Positions 35,869 through 48,484 are shown, counted from the stretch's first letter. The stretch: 64,000 nt of DNA from Isoetes taiwanensis (GCA_021234155.1 JAJEKV010000005.1:1749294-1813293); one strand, 5' to 3'. Notes: generated from the sequence alone by a model not told the origin. Numbers and translations: made by a program.

Positions 35869-38800
35869 CATCATGGTACAAATGTTTGACCGAATTACAT
35901 GTATTAGATCCAAATTTGCTCCAAAATATACTTCTAAATTTAAAAAACAAAGAAAATAGTCTCGAAATGACTCAGTGGACAATGAAGCCAAGCATGAATA
36001 GGATTTTTGAAGAAGAGGAAGCATGCAATAAGAATTTAAAGAGTTGTTAGCATGATTCAGATTTAAGGTCACATATTCTTACAATTTTTATTGGCAAATA
36101 AATTCATATCTCATACCTCATCGCAATAAGCCTAGATTTTGTCGCTTGTTTCATGAAGCTCTCCATTTTGGATAGATGTCACGTTTATCTTTCTAAATTT
36201 TATTTGATCCTTAAGCACAATGTTACATGCATACCAGAAAATCAGTTATTACGTCGATGCTAACGTGCACTATCCTTTAAAGACTTGTCTCATAGCCCAA
36301 TTCATATGAGCAACCTAAATTAGCATCGATGTATCGATTCGCTTTATCCAATATACCCCGCTTAACTACATGAATATGATTCTCCATCAAGAAAAATGAA
36401 ATTTTATTCCATGTAGCAAACCTAAAAAATTCTATACAAATTTGTTCTATGCATTTTTTTTCCCTAGCATTTCAATGCACATGTCCATCTTATTCTTCTA
36501 GAGAAACAATATCACCAAATAAACAAAACCCCTCGGTATGGTCCTTGCTCCAGATGTACATGTAGCCCCCACCGGTGGGGATGGGTTAGAATCTATGAGA
36601 TCTATAAGAAGATCTCTTGCCTTGCATCTTTTGTCCTAATAATATTCTCGCCAACACATATTGTGCAAAGAGACATCACATGCTTGAGAATAATAATTTG
36701 CAGCATAACTTTGTCATTTTTACTTAACAAATGGAAAATAAAACTTGAGTAGCAAACAACTCAATAAAAGATGAAAGCTTACCAATGGCTTGTGATGGCC
36801 ATGAGATACCGCAATGTCATAATTTAAGTGTTGAAGAGGTGAGATTCAGACTCTTGAGTGCGGGCATGCTATATATTTCACAAAAAAAAAAAAGCAAGTC
36901 AGCCCCTTTCATGTAGCTAAAGAGATCCATCAAGTAATTATAAATTGACAAATGTTTATTTGGCCTGGAACACTCTGGTGTACCTCACAAATCTTCATAT
37001 TTTTCAACGTGAGAAGTTTGACGCACCTTGCAAGTGCAATCTGTGTTTTGCCAAAAGGAGCATCCGCTGAAAAGCCATGCTCAAGGCCGGAGGTCAATTC
37101 TCATGGACACCTCAAGGCCGAGGTCAATTCTCATGGACACCTCAACACCGAGGTGAAACAAAATCAAGTGGAAATATTTCAGTATATAAGGAGGCAAATG
37201 TGAGAGCAAAAAGCAAGATACATACATGGAAAAAAAAATGCGCGTTGATGATAATCCTCGCCATATCACAATACCGCAAAGGTTTACGTAACGAAGCCCG
37301 AATCGCGTGGCGCAAGATTTCTCGCGTGGGGATCTCGATGTTTGCGGTGCGGTGTAAACGGCTACCCTTGCGGATCGAAAAGTCCAGAATAAATGATGAT
37401 TTTGTATCTACTCGCTCAAAACTCCGTGAAAATGTCACAAAAAATCGGGCTCCTATGCTAACCTAATAACCGGCGGGTTTTAGCATGCAAAACGGGCAAA
37501 AAAACTAAATCGTGGCATGCATCTTCTTCTTGACAACTTGCTAAGCGGATAAGAAGAGCCGAAGAGGAAAGCTCATCAAAATTGGTCCCCGAATCATACA
37601 AAGGGAAATTTTTATTTTTGGGTTATCGAATATTTTTCCGATTGCCAAACTCTCTATAACCTTAGGCAACCGCCCGAAAAAAAATCCAAAAAATTTCCCA
37701 CTTGCCGGGAAAACCAAATTTAAACAATAGATTTGCTGGATGTCTCATGAGATATTTATCCAGCTTGGTTGTCATTGTTGGTGCAAAATCGCAACATATC
37801 ATAGCAACACTTTCGCTATGGAAAATGTAAGAATAGCGTGTCCATTAATATTGAAACCTCGTGGACGAGTTGTTCGTTCAAACGCCCGGATATTCTACTT
37901 CATTTGATACAAATCCTATTTCGTGTATCGGCATAGTCCAATATAGATTCTTTTATTGTTCTCCTTGACCTCCATCCTCATATCCATGTCTCCACATCTA
38001 TGGGGATGCCTTTGAACTTGCAACATTCATTTGGATTTGGGTATGCATACAAATTATGCCTCCTCCTCGCTTAGTGTATTAGTCTCTTTCATAACAATTA
38101 TATTAGAGACATCCTTCTCGTAAGCTTATAAATGTGAGTTCATTGGTTTGTACCGTGTAGTGGTAATTTGGTTGGGAATCTTGCTTATTTAATAACAGAG
38201 GATTTGTATATGTCCGCATCTTTTCGGGTATAGATCGTTTCATAAATTATTTGCAAGTAGTCGAGAGGATTCAAATAACATTCTAACATAAAGTTGATGT
38301 TGCGTGATTTATTGTCCAAATTTTTGCGGCTATAGCACTCTACCCCTCTATGCACTTGTTGGCGTAGAATATACTTCTTCACACACGAAAGTTCCTTCAT
38401 AAATAACAAGGATTAATGCAGATGGGATCCACATACAAGGTCTCTCTTCCAAGACAACATAATCAAGTCAATACAAAGTCAAGCGAAAGTCGCCAAAATC
38501 AAAACAAAGGCAAAGGGACATAGCTGACCAAGAAGCAAACTCTGAAAACACTAGCAGAAGTAAAGACACAATAAAAAACAGACAAAACAATGTGCCTTAC
38601 CTCAGAATAAACTCTTTCAATACAGCAGCTATGAAAGCAGGCATGTATGGTACGCAAACAAGTTTAAGCATTGGTGCTGGTGAAGGAGGGTGGGGCACAA
38701 GAACTTTAAGAGATGACCAAGAAGAAGAGATTGAAATGCAAAATCCAGAGAGAGGGCGCTATAAATCACGTAGTCTACCTTGGGCTTAACATTAGAGATG

Positions 38801-40140
38801 ACAGCATGTTGAATGAAGAATCTGGAATGCAAGGAACAAATAAATGGCAGTCCAGGTAACAATCAATTGTTTTGGTTCAAAAGAAATCGAACAGATCATC
38901 AGCTATTGAGTGATCACATATTTGTATCTTAGAAGAGTATTTGACCCGTATTCTTGTATATCCACGCATGGCGTTCTGGCTTCACCTGCATATAATAATT
39001 TTACAAATATTAATAACTCAACGATCAGATTACACAAACGTTGCTTTGTACAGATTAATCAAATTGTAAATTTAATCACATTGCACAGATGAATCATCCA
39101 GATTTGAAGAGAGTTCAGAAATTAAGTCACGCATAGAGGAGCATAACACTTAAATGATGAGAGAAGCTTATGTCATTCTCCTCTATGGAGCACTATCTTC
39201 TATCTATCAAGAACATTCTGTCATCCAAGTTTGAGGTTCGAAATGCAATCACGTTTGGGAGGGCCCAGATTCTAGCTGGAGGAGTATGTGGAGCGTTGTG
39301 CTTGTGCTACAGATCAATGGTTGAGCAGCCATAATAGATACCTTTCACTAAACTGGATTTCCACAACTGTGAAGTCCTGATGCGCAAAGAGTTCTGATGT
39401 GCAAAGAATTGCCTGCAAGCCTTCTGCAAGTGTAAGCTTGCTTTCTAGCATTCCACAGTGGCCTTAGGAGTAGTCATGAATGTACAACTACAGACAAAAT
39501 CTCAGTTAATAAAATAGTCAAGCTTTGTTAAAATAAAATAGTTAACAAAACTTTCTCTTTTGGAATTTAATTCTGCAGCAAAAAGTGGTAGGGCTTATAT
39601 ATTCAAAATTTGCAGCCAAGTGCAATTTAACAAAAGGGAGAGGGTTAGCTTTGACCTCCTTGAAATGCCAATGTCTAGTGTACAGATACACCCCCTAGCA
39701 ATGAGGGAGCCAGTCCTCTGCTAGTATGCTGCAGAAACTTCTTAAAGGTAGGCTGGTTTTCCTTAACATTTTGACCTTTCTTGAAATAATAGGAAAGTTT
39801 TGAAATCCAGGAACGTCCTGATATCCTACATTGAATCCTTTTTACTGAGCTGTACATTGTACATGGATGCATCTCCTGTACCCATTTGGCCTTGGCCTTT
39901 CGAGCAAAGTTATGGTATTGAGATGTTGTTTGCTTAAATCTCAAAGCTTCATTGTGTCTTTTGTAAGCTCCATCTTCAAGGATTGGTCTTGATGTGTATT
40001 TGCAATGTTTGCGCTGCTCGTGTTTGAGTTGCCCAGTAGTCCTGTATTTTGTTGAATGTAGATTTTGTATTTTTTTCTGTCTCTACTTCTGCTTTCTTGG
40101 GGCTTTAATATTAATAACAATTTTATTATAACATGTCAAG
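35869..40140. other. Mostly unassigned AT-rich DNA
   Basis: No complete gene or transposon end recognised. Possible fragments: a minus-strand segment at about 38600-38760 ending LKEFIL before a donor-like GAG/GTAAGG (38603), and an 89-codon minus-strand frame at 39675-39944 without recognisable domains. A 14-bp palindrome CCCCACCGGTGGGG lies near 36569. A 30-bp tandem repeat is at 37082-37155. Confidence 0.4.
37082..37155 (+). repeat. Tandem repeat, about 30 bp x 2.4
   Basis: Units of CAAGGCCGAGGTCAATTCTC followed by ATGGACACCT. Two full units and a partial third. Confidence 0.88.
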
Positions 40141-40355
40141 GAGAAATAATAAAGGGAATATTCTAGAATGGGACTCGCATGAAACCAACAAACCGCCCTG
40201 CTTCTCATTCATCTCAGCAGATTTTTCTACAATGGTGGATAGTGAGTAGCCGCACACATGCGAACTACCCACAAAAATAAAGGGAAAATCCAATTATATC
40301 ATTTGGACCCCAACAAATTACAATGCTAATAGAGATTGGGCTAGTACCGCCGAAA

Positions 40356-40416
40356 GCTTATCACCGGGATTAAAAACCCCCCTTTCGGGTTTTAGGAAAA
40401 AAACCTAGTGATAAGC
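40356..40416. other. Predicted stem-loop
   Basis: GCTTATCAC at 40356-40364 pairs with GTGATAAGC at 40408-40416. Inside, AAAACCC pairs with GGGTTTT. It could be the end of a small mobile element or a structured leader. Confidence 0.55.
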
Positions 40417-40625
40417 CCCTCGGGGGCTTGGACAAACGCAAAGGCATAAAACCGCTCCCAAAACCCACGAATGGAAAAGTCGAAACGGAAATTTGCTCGC
40501 TCACCGTACCGCACATCACCAACAAAACAACAAGACAAAACAAACCTCCCGTGAGTGGAGGGGCTGATTACGTCGCGTGCCACGCGATAAAAATACAAAA
40601 CAAAGAAGGGGAGGGTGGGTTCACA

Positions 40626-41170
40626 GAGAATAAGGTAATCTGGCGAGAAGAAGAGGAAGCGCCGATGAGATGTTGCTTTCAGAATCGCGCCCTAAAATAG
40701 CGAACTCCCAACCAGAATGGGCATGCGCACCCGCATGCATGCAAAACATATGTCATGCTCGTCCCATTCTAGAATGGCGATCCGATGTCTCTGATCGATG
40801 GGATTCTAGAATGGGACTCGCGATGAAACCAACAAACCCGCCCAATACCAAAGGACTTCCTTACAAACTAGGATCGAGGACCTAAGGTCACAGATCCGAA
40901 GGCTAAAAGGCCGAAAAGGACAAAGAAGAAAGAAACGCCAAATTGGCCAAACCAAGCAGGGAGAAGCCCCTCCCCTGCCTGGGAAACAAATCATAGAGAA
41001 TAAGGTACTGCTGAGAGAGAAGAGGAAGCGCCGATGAGATGTTGCTGCAGAATCGCGCCTAAAATAGCGAACTCCCAACCAGAATGGGCATGCGCCGCCC
41101 GCATGCATGCAAAACATGCATGCTCGTCCCATTCTAGAATGGCGATCCGATGTCTCGGATCGATGGGATT
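40626..41170 (+). repeat. Direct duplication, about 175 bp x 2
   Basis: 40626-40803 and 40996-41170 are near identical, starting GAGAATAAGGTA and ending GATCCGATGTCTC followed by GATCGATGGGATT. Each carries a GTCCCATTCTAGAATGG palindromic segment. A third partial match of the flanking ATTCTAGAATGGGACTCGC lies at 40159-40197. The second unit sits directly upstream of the spliced exons at 41.25 kb, so this may be a duplicated promoter or first-exon region. Confidence 0.85.
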
Positions 41171-41253
41171 ACGATTATTTCAAGTTAAAGAGTTGCAGTG
41201 CTCTATGTAAAGGTTTTACGAGGATGCTAACTAATGGTTTTATTTATTGTAAG

Positions 41254-41700
41254 GTCATACTGTCTTTGATAGTTAAAGCTAGATATGTTGTACTATACAG
41301 CCCTCTAAACACAAGTAAATCGTCAAATTTTGTGGAAACAGAACATGATCCCTCAGACTCTAAACAGGCAGTGAAGGAACTTATCGGGCTTCATGTAAGG
41401 AAAATGCTTATGCTCCTTTTATTATACAGTCGGCTAATATCACCTCTCTTTGTTTCTAGCAAGTCATAAACAATGCAAATTGTAATACAAGGTTGCTTGT
41501 AAGAGGCATGAGCATGGCAGAGGAACTTGTCCTTCTAGCAGAACAAAAATTGGATTGCTTTACTTGGCAACCATCTCTGATTGAAGATATTTCTGCAGAC
41601 CCTAATATTGATATTTTGCGTGCTCAAATCTCAAGGCCATCCCTTTTTGTGAATCTGCTTCTATTTCAGTTAATCAACATACGCAATGAGAAACCTGTGA
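41254..41700 (+). CDS. Two spliced exons of an unidentified gene (fragment)
   Basis: An acceptor-like TTATTTATTGTAAG precedes an open exon (41254-41394, 47 codons) ending ELIGLH at a consensus donor CAT/GTAAGG. A 65-bp intron (41395-41459) ends in TTTGTTTCTAG. The next exon stays in the same frame and reads QVINNANCNTRLLVRG, then MAEELVLLAEQKLDCF, and runs to about 41670. In-frame joining across a consensus intron is good evidence of a once-real gene. I do not recognise the protein. No start codon or 3' end is identified. It may be a host gene or a captured fragment. Confidence 0.55.
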
Positions 41701-43000
41701 TATTTCTCCTGTTTAAAATTAGGTGTGCCACTTATCATGTCGTGATACTTGTTACATTCGTTTGGAGGATGTCATAAATGTCTGCTTCCTGGAATATTTA
41801 TACATTATAAAAAATACAACATTTGTTAATGTATATATTTATTACTGCTGCTATTGCAACCACTGCACCCATGTAAAATATGGAGGCTGGTAAAATACAA
41901 ACCACCAGAGGCATGTAAAATATGACATTTGATGGAAGGTTGGAAAGCTGCATCACCTTCAATATGTAGCATAATAACAGGGGGTTACTTTTAGATTTTT
42001 ATACGTTTTTTCATATGGTTTTTCTATGATTTCGTTGTTGTATTCGTTGAGGTGTACTAAATAGTATTTCTAGAGTGCACCCTTTATGGGCCGTTGATTT
42101 TCGTTGGTTGGAAAAATCCGAGGGTTGTTGTCTTTCTCTGCATGTGTTTGTGCATGAACACTGTGCAAGTGTGTGCATGTGCATGTGCACATGCATGTGC
42201 ATGTGTGTGCATGTGCATGTTCATATGCATGTGCAAGTGCAAGTGCATGTGCATGTGTGCATGTGTGTGCATGTGTACTTGCCCTCTTGGATTCTTATTG
42301 CGGAGTGGATTTTACTACCACGAGATGGATTTTTTGCTCACACTTACAAAAGGTATTTGTTTTTAATGTTTCTTCATTAGCATAATGTTTTTTTTTACAA
42401 GGTATTGGTTTCCCTGATTCTACAATGTAGTCTTTGCCAAAACCCCCTTTGTTTCCTTCCTATGATTTGTTGCAGATTCAAGTTTAGGCCCTCTGTTTTG
42501 CTTTCAACTCTTGGATATTTATGGCTTCCTGGATTGTTCATAGCAGCCAGCCTTTTAGCTTCAATCAACAAACGGATTCTTATGCACACAACAAAGGATT
42601 ATTCCACGCCCTTTTCCATGTCACCGTCCAGTCAAAACAAAGGGCACAAGAATACATTTATATTGTAGGTTTGGAACTTTAATCGAACCGGTAAGGTGAA
42701 TCATGCATTACCTTTAAGCTAGAGATGGAGCATCCAAAATCATATGGATTGATAAACAATGGTGTCATTGTGAAAGAGAAATAGTTGTAGCGGAAGTAAC
42801 AATATGTAGCATAATAATGTAGGGTTTTTTTCTTTGTGTTGTAAACTTTATGACTTTCGAATAATGGGATCAATCTGCTCTATCTTTATGGTAACTTTTA
42901 CTTATGTTCTATTTGTTTTATTGTGATCAAATTCAAAAAGCTACAATGATGAAAGCCTCAAATGAATTCTAGTTTTTTTCTGGTTTTGAATTCTAAAATT
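41701..43000. other. Mostly non-coding, with one possible exon
   Basis: Contains the GCATGT microsatellite and, after an acceptor-like ATTTGTTGCAG (about 42475), an open segment to 42668 reading FRPSVLLSTLGYLWLPGLFI. That would be a hydrophobic exon, possibly of the same unidentified gene. Nothing else recognised. Confidence 0.35.
42139..42277 (+). repeat. Microsatellite (GCATGT)n, imperfect
   Basis: About 140 bp of GCATGT/GTGCAT units with GTGTGT interruptions. Because it lacks stops it stays open in several frames, giving spurious Cys/Val/His-rich translations. Confidence 0.95.
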
Positions 43001-43047
43001 TTTGTCACACGGGGGGTTCCCTAAGGCCCCGAAGGCCAAAATTTTGC

Positions 43048-43633
43048 AACACAAACCATTAACATCCAACATATAAAAATTAAATCCCCAACACATAACA
43101 ACCATTGACATTAACAACCAACACATAACTACCATTGACATTAATTAACATAACCATTGGGTCCAACACATTTAAATTAAAATCCCCTTAAACCCCCTTT
43201 GGTTTGGGTGCATATTCACACGGGGGGTTGACGTAGGGGCAGCGAAGCCCTCATAATTGTATTTTGCACGCATCTGAAATCAACACCATATAGTATTCAG
43301 CTTGAAATCTTATAGTATTTTGCGAATCTTATTATACAGTATAGCAAATTTTGTACTTGCATACCCCACAAACGAGGAACTTTACGTACGGTATAGATTA
43401 AGGAATAAGGGGTGAATATGCCTATCCAACAGCTCTCGTTGCCCGGAGTCACCCCCCGTGTGAATATGCACCCAAACCAAAGGGGGTTTAAGGGGGATTT
43501 TAATTTAAATGTGTTGGACCCAATGGTTATGTTAATTAATGTCAATGGTAGTTATGTGTTGGTTGTTAATGTCAATGGTTGTTATGTGTTGGGGGATTTA
43601 ATTTTTATATGTTGGATGTTAATGGTTTGTGTT
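43048..43633. repeat. Near-perfect inverted repeat, arms of about 186 bp
   Basis: The left arm 43048-43232 and right arm 43448-43633 are reverse complements with only a few differences, separated by a 215-bp spacer. The inner ends carry CACACGGGGGGTT (43217) and its complement (about 43450). A further direct copy of CACACGGGGGGTT is at 43005. It could be a foldback element or MITE, and a transcript through it would form a long hairpin. No coding. Confidence 0.93.
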
Positions 43634-43927
43634 CCATTAACAAGACTAACAATGAATATATATTGTTCCAACCCATACGATGCATTATATTTTATTGACA
43701 ATAAAATTGGATTCAAGCATGTATTAGCTTTCTAGAAGATCCTTCCGCCGATCTTCGAATTACCACGGAAGAAAAAACAACGCGAACCCGACTATCTAGC
43801 CTTCTTCCCAACCCTGCAGTTCTGCTAGTTTTTTTAGTTTTTAAAAAAGGATAAAAAAGGGGGGAAATTTGAATGGTGTAATCCTAGCCATGGGATTGCA
43901 CCATTTGGGGGTGCTCCATAAAGGGCC

Positions 43928-44030
43928 CTGCGAAATTCTTGTAAAGAATAGAGATTAACACTGCCATTGTAATGTCGATTGCACAAGAGAGAATAGACTT
44001 AGCGAAGAAAATTTATCCACAGGCTGGTCT
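43928..44030 (-). pseudogene. Partial copy of the DUF674 gene 5' end
   Basis: Matches 32810-32912 almost base for base, including the ATG context and first codons (MAV then SILYKNF on the minus strand) and the 5' leader. Downstream coding sequence is missing, being replaced by unrelated DNA below 43928, so this is a truncated duplicate. Confidence 0.85.
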
Positions 44031-44060
44031 ATATACTTAAATGCAGCTCCCCTTCTTAAA

Positions 44061-44099
44061 TAGATCTGGGTGTTTAGTCTAGTGGTAACACACTAGATC
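44061..44099 (+). repeat. tRNA/SINE-like 5' fragment at the D insertion site
   Basis: GGGTGTTTAGTCTAGTGGTA includes TAGTCTAGTGG, a good match to a tRNA-type A box (RNA polymerase III promoter). Element D starts a few bases later, so any B box and tail would be on the far side of D, outside the window. Confidence 0.4.
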
Positions 44100-45660
44100 T
44101 GTGACGCTCCCTGCTAAACATACAGCGCCCGGCCGTACACTCGGCAGAAAATCCCCCGTCCGGCTCAACAAGCGAACAGGCCCCTCATCTACCCCGCACT
44201 CCAAGGTGACTCTAGTGCGGGGAGGGGACACGAAGGTGTCATGCGCGCCCTTCCCCTATGGGCTCCTATAACAGCGGAAGCGATAAACAAGTCAGAACTA
44301 GCATCAAAACATATAAGTACTACCTCGAAGGGTAGTCCATCACACATATATCAATGCAAAGATGATAATCATAAATCGTAAAACATGAGAGAGCTCCTAC
44401 CCAGGCCTCCGCACTGCAAGGAGGGATGACCTGACCGGGCCAGGCCTCAAGATAGAAAGCGCACCGAAGTCATGGCAATGGCGCAGGGTCGGCATAAGAC
44501 AATGGCTAGGGTTGACTACCCATCCGCCTCCCGTACTTTGAAGATGGGCTAAATCAGGCTCGGGACGCGGACTCTAGCTCCGGATCCTGACACGCAATCC
44601 CATGGCATCACCCATCTTACTCCGATTCACCTGTTGCATCTCCCTCGTCCCAACAGGCAAGAAGGGCTGCATCTCCCTCCCCCGTGGTCTGTATTCGTTC
44701 CGTATGCTGCTAGAGAATCGCGGGCGACACACGTTCATATACCCGACTTAACAATTTCCAAAACGAGCCAAGCCGACACTTGCAGCTCGAGGGTGGCATC
44801 TATTGCCCCGTGAGGTGTGCCTGACCCATGCTCGCCCCCTCACGGCGGACCGACCATAAGCCAGCCCACTAAGTGGATCCCCCCCCACTGGGCAGGGATC
44901 CTCCCTCCACATTGCTTCTAGCCCCCTGTGTGGTGCCTGGTGGCATCATAGCCCCAATAGCCCCGGTGGGCTCCTATGCGCACAGCCCAGAACTAATAGG
45001 GAACTATGGAATCTACTCTAGGAGCATACTACATATGGCCCCAGGTCTCTACCCCCTTCCCAATACAAGAGGAGCAAACATGATCAACCATCATCACATC
45101 ATGAGAATAATCATAAGAAGAACATCTTAACCTAATCATACAAATCTAACTAATGGTTAGGGTTCATTGATTAGGGTTTAAGATGATGAATACCTGCCCT
45201 CTAGGATGGCTCTACCCCAGATACAAGATACTAGGACATCCGAATGCTAATTCCGGATGAACTATCATAACTACTACCCTACATACCTGCTCCCCGACGC
45301 TCTCCCTCAGATCCCAGTTGTCTCCATGGTCTTCGACTTCGCAGTAATGCCGCTCTTGCTCCAAGAACGGGTCCAATTTTACCCTCACGGCTGACTAATC
45401 TATGCCACAAGAACGATGTTCAAACGGGGTTTCAACGCAGAGTAGATGAGTCTCGGAGCTAGGGCTGGAAAGAGGCCTAGGGTTAGGGTTCCCACTAATA
45501 TAAGTTAGGTCCACCTAGGATGCCACGTGGCACCAATCGGGTGAGTCATGTGTGGCGGGTGCCCAATAGGTTAAGGCCACGTGGAAATTGGTCTTAACCT
45601 ATGGTTGGCTAAGTTATGTGAATAACTTAGTCATGCCCCCTAGTGCCACAATCCATGGTA
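44100..45660 (-). repeat. 3' LTR of element D, distal part
   Basis: The minus strand ends GGAGCGTCACA at 44100. The body shares blocks with the B LTR, such as the CCCAGGCCTCCGCACT and GGCATAAGACAATGGCTAGGG stretches near 44400-44520, so D and B LTRs are distant relatives. The rest of the LTR continues beyond the Helitrons at 48485-48510 and 52478-52534. Confidence 0.82.
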
Positions 45661-48484
45661 TCTTATATTATAATGTTTTAGTGCAAGTAATGGACCACGC
45701 CCTAATTTGAACGGCCCGGATTTAATCTAATCGATGGAGGATATGGTGCCACGTAAGAAACTTTTTTTAGTTTCTATCTAGGGTCCCGATGGCAGCTATG
45801 GCGACTTCGGGATTGGCCGGGGCTACACCTTTCAAGATATGGCGGGGTATTTGAGATAGCCGGCGGCAACATTAAGTTTGCCGGGCCAGATAGTCTCATA
45901 GTCCATGGTCATCTTTGAGCTGCTTCGCTACCTTCAAGAGCTGAGGGGCAAGGCATCGCTATTAGGAATGATCAGACCAGCATGTATCGTCCTTTCACTT
46001 CGTTGAAAGGATTGAACCACAGTGGAGGCGACATGTTTGCTACAAACGCAAAGCTTCCGGATTAGAGCAAGACAAACTTCAGATTAGGGCAAGCTTAGAT
46101 TACAGGGAAGCTCGCAAAGGCTTTGCACGCATAAGATTTTCAATCATAAGTATCTTAGAAGCCCCATTCAAGATCCGAGTTGCAAAGTGGCCGGAGCTTT
46201 ATAATATATTTAGAAGAAGTGGTCAATCGATCGAAGATCATATGGCATCTGGCCATGCTATTCCAACACTTTCCCTTTAAATCCAATCATAAGGGTGTGA
46301 ATAGGGCCTTCTCCATATCTTTGATTATTATACAGTCTATTTTTTGTTCTCAGACTCATGGATTTCTCATTCATTGCAATTTTTCTGCAAAGATGGAGAC
46401 CGAAGCATTTCAAAAAAATGTCACGAAAGAGTTGGAACAAAAGTTCTGGTCTGAAATAGAAATGTCATGCAGACGCTTTTATGGCATGCACATCCGTATC
46501 TACTGCAATTTTTTCTTCTAAAAGAGGTTGACTCAAGAATCCTTTGCATGATATTTTGTCTTTGTTATTGTCGTGCAACATTTTGCTTAATGTCATAGGG
46601 CCGATTTCTTTGTGCAGCAGTCAGCGCCTTTGTTCATAGAAGCATTTTTTGTTCCACATTAGAGATGCTGTGGGGTGATTCAAACCAATATTGTACATGC
46701 CCTTGCACGGATCTATTGCAATGATAAAAGAGGTGCCAGCAAATACTGAGGTATATCTTTGTTTTCAGAAGATAATTGTTTGTATGGGTTTCTTTATATT
46801 ATTCAAATTTTATCCGAAGGGCTTTTTAGTAGAAGGTTCCAAATCGATGTATCCCCCGACTTGGCTTTATGCTCTGTATGTTGTCTTCGTTGGAGCAAAC
46901 CGATGGTTTGATTTGACTCTTTCATAACAAAGGTAAAAGCTTTGTCTATATTTTATTCATTCTTTTGTCTTCATCATTTCAAATGTAGTAGATCTCTCTA
47001 TTGCGTGATTACTCTAGATCTGCATGTTTCTAGACAAAGCACAAAATAATTGTGGAGATTTTGAGCATTTACATTTGTAAGGTATGAAGTTGGTGCTTTT
47101 CTTGAATTTGTGCTCATCAAACCAAGTCCCCATATGCTAAAAGTCCGAGTTCGAGGCTAACCTAAGCACGATCACTTCTATTTCTTTTAATTGCATCTTT
47201 ATTCATTGTAAAATTTCCTTTGATTTCATTACTTTCATTGGGAGCTAAGTGAATGAGATTACATGATCTCGCTCAGTAGTATTATTTCTTGAAATAAATA
47301 GATACATCAATTTCTACAAGTGATATTGCCTTTGTTCTTTGGAAAATATGCAACATTTCTATAATAGGACATTTGAAGGCTGTGGTAGAAACGTCCAATA
47401 CTGAAACGTTTCAAAATGTGTCCTTTATAATATCACATTGTACTTTTTATTCATACACATTACATGTTTGATTATGTTTTGTTGCCTATAGTACTTTATC
47501 CTTTGAAAGCTCACCATTAGATTTGAAACATTTGTGTGCAAAAATTACATTTAGTTTGCTGCAGAAGGCATTGAAGTCACTAAGAAAAACCAAAAGAATG
47601 GGAGACCGTGAATTGTGATGAGGAAGATGACAAGAGCCTTCTTCAAGACCTGTATTTGCAATATCATAAGTACACTATCTAATCTAATCTACTGCATGGC
47701 ACTAAATATGCAAATTTTAATACTCTTATAAGAGGATCATTCAAATGATTTTACGGAAGGCCAGTGAATATGGGAATAATCCACACACATGATTTCTAAA
47801 GTATAGATTATTTATTTGATCCAACAGCTTGAAAGGCAACTAATATTAGCAAGGAAGCATTTTATCCAATGGCTTTTGAAGCAAGATGGCTTCTGCAGCC
47901 TTGCTTTCGGGAGTAAGTTTATGTATAGTGCGACAATAACATAAATACAAACATGGAGCCCATATCATTCATAGTTTCCAACACATGCCCATGCACTTTT
48001 TATATTCAAGAATATCCATTGAACCCATCTTTCATCTTTTGTAATGTTTTATATCTAATTGGCAAGAATGACATGTTTCATGTTTTATTTGCATGCACAA
48101 TTGACATCCAAGTATTTCAAAAGTAGCCTCTAATTAAAGGTTCCAAGTAATTTTAAAGGTAGTTATAGATAAAAGTGCAACACAAAATGAACAAGTCGTC
48201 TAGGGCAATAAATGCAATGCCCTTGAAGGGTTACATATCACATCCATAGCCTGAACACATCCATGTTCATAGAAAAGTAGCAAATATGAGTGATTGTATG
48301 AGATTTAGTAAGCAATCTCAACAACTCATAAACATGGTCATTTGCATCTTACATGTTCCCAAAATGATCCAGGGGAGCAGAAGTTACTATCTCAAGGCAC
48401 ATGAGTTATTCTATGCAAATGTACAAGTTCCTAGCATTTATAGGTTTCCACCTTATGCCCAGCAACGCTGGGCACCAAAACTAG
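45661..48484 (+). mobile_element. Helitron H2 (plus)
   Basis: The 5' end is TCTTATATTATAATGTTTTAG at 45661, preceded by host A. The 3' end has a hairpin GCCCAGC-AAC-GCTGGGC (48457-48473), then ACCAAAACTAG ending at 48484 and followed by host T. All are canonical Helitron features, and insertion is between A and T without target duplication. The 5' 75 bp are similar to H3. At 2.8 kb it has no Rep/helicase and is non-autonomous. A GC-rich patch at 45790-46130 and an open frame at 46180-46521 may be captured gene fragments, not identified. Confidence 0.87.
48457..48473 (+). other. Terminal hairpin of Helitron H2
   Basis: GCCCAGC-AAC-GCTGGGC, 11 bases before the 3' end of the element (CTAG at 48481-48484). 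Confidence 0.88.

Noticed and set aside
42075-42385. Cys/Val/His-rich frames up to 101 codons
   Set aside because: They are translations of the GCATGT microsatellite, open in several frames on both strands.
43000-43640. CRISPR-like repeat array
   Set aside because: The repeats are inverted arms with internal short repeats, not regularly spaced direct repeats, and the context is a plant nuclear genome.
35851-48484. A single 12.6-kb Helitron from TCTATACTATATATTAG (preceded by A) to the CTAG at 48484
   Set aside because: The 48484 end pairs better with the 5' end at 45661, which lies inside the D LTR and matches the H3 5' end. Element D would also have to lie within the larger Helitron.
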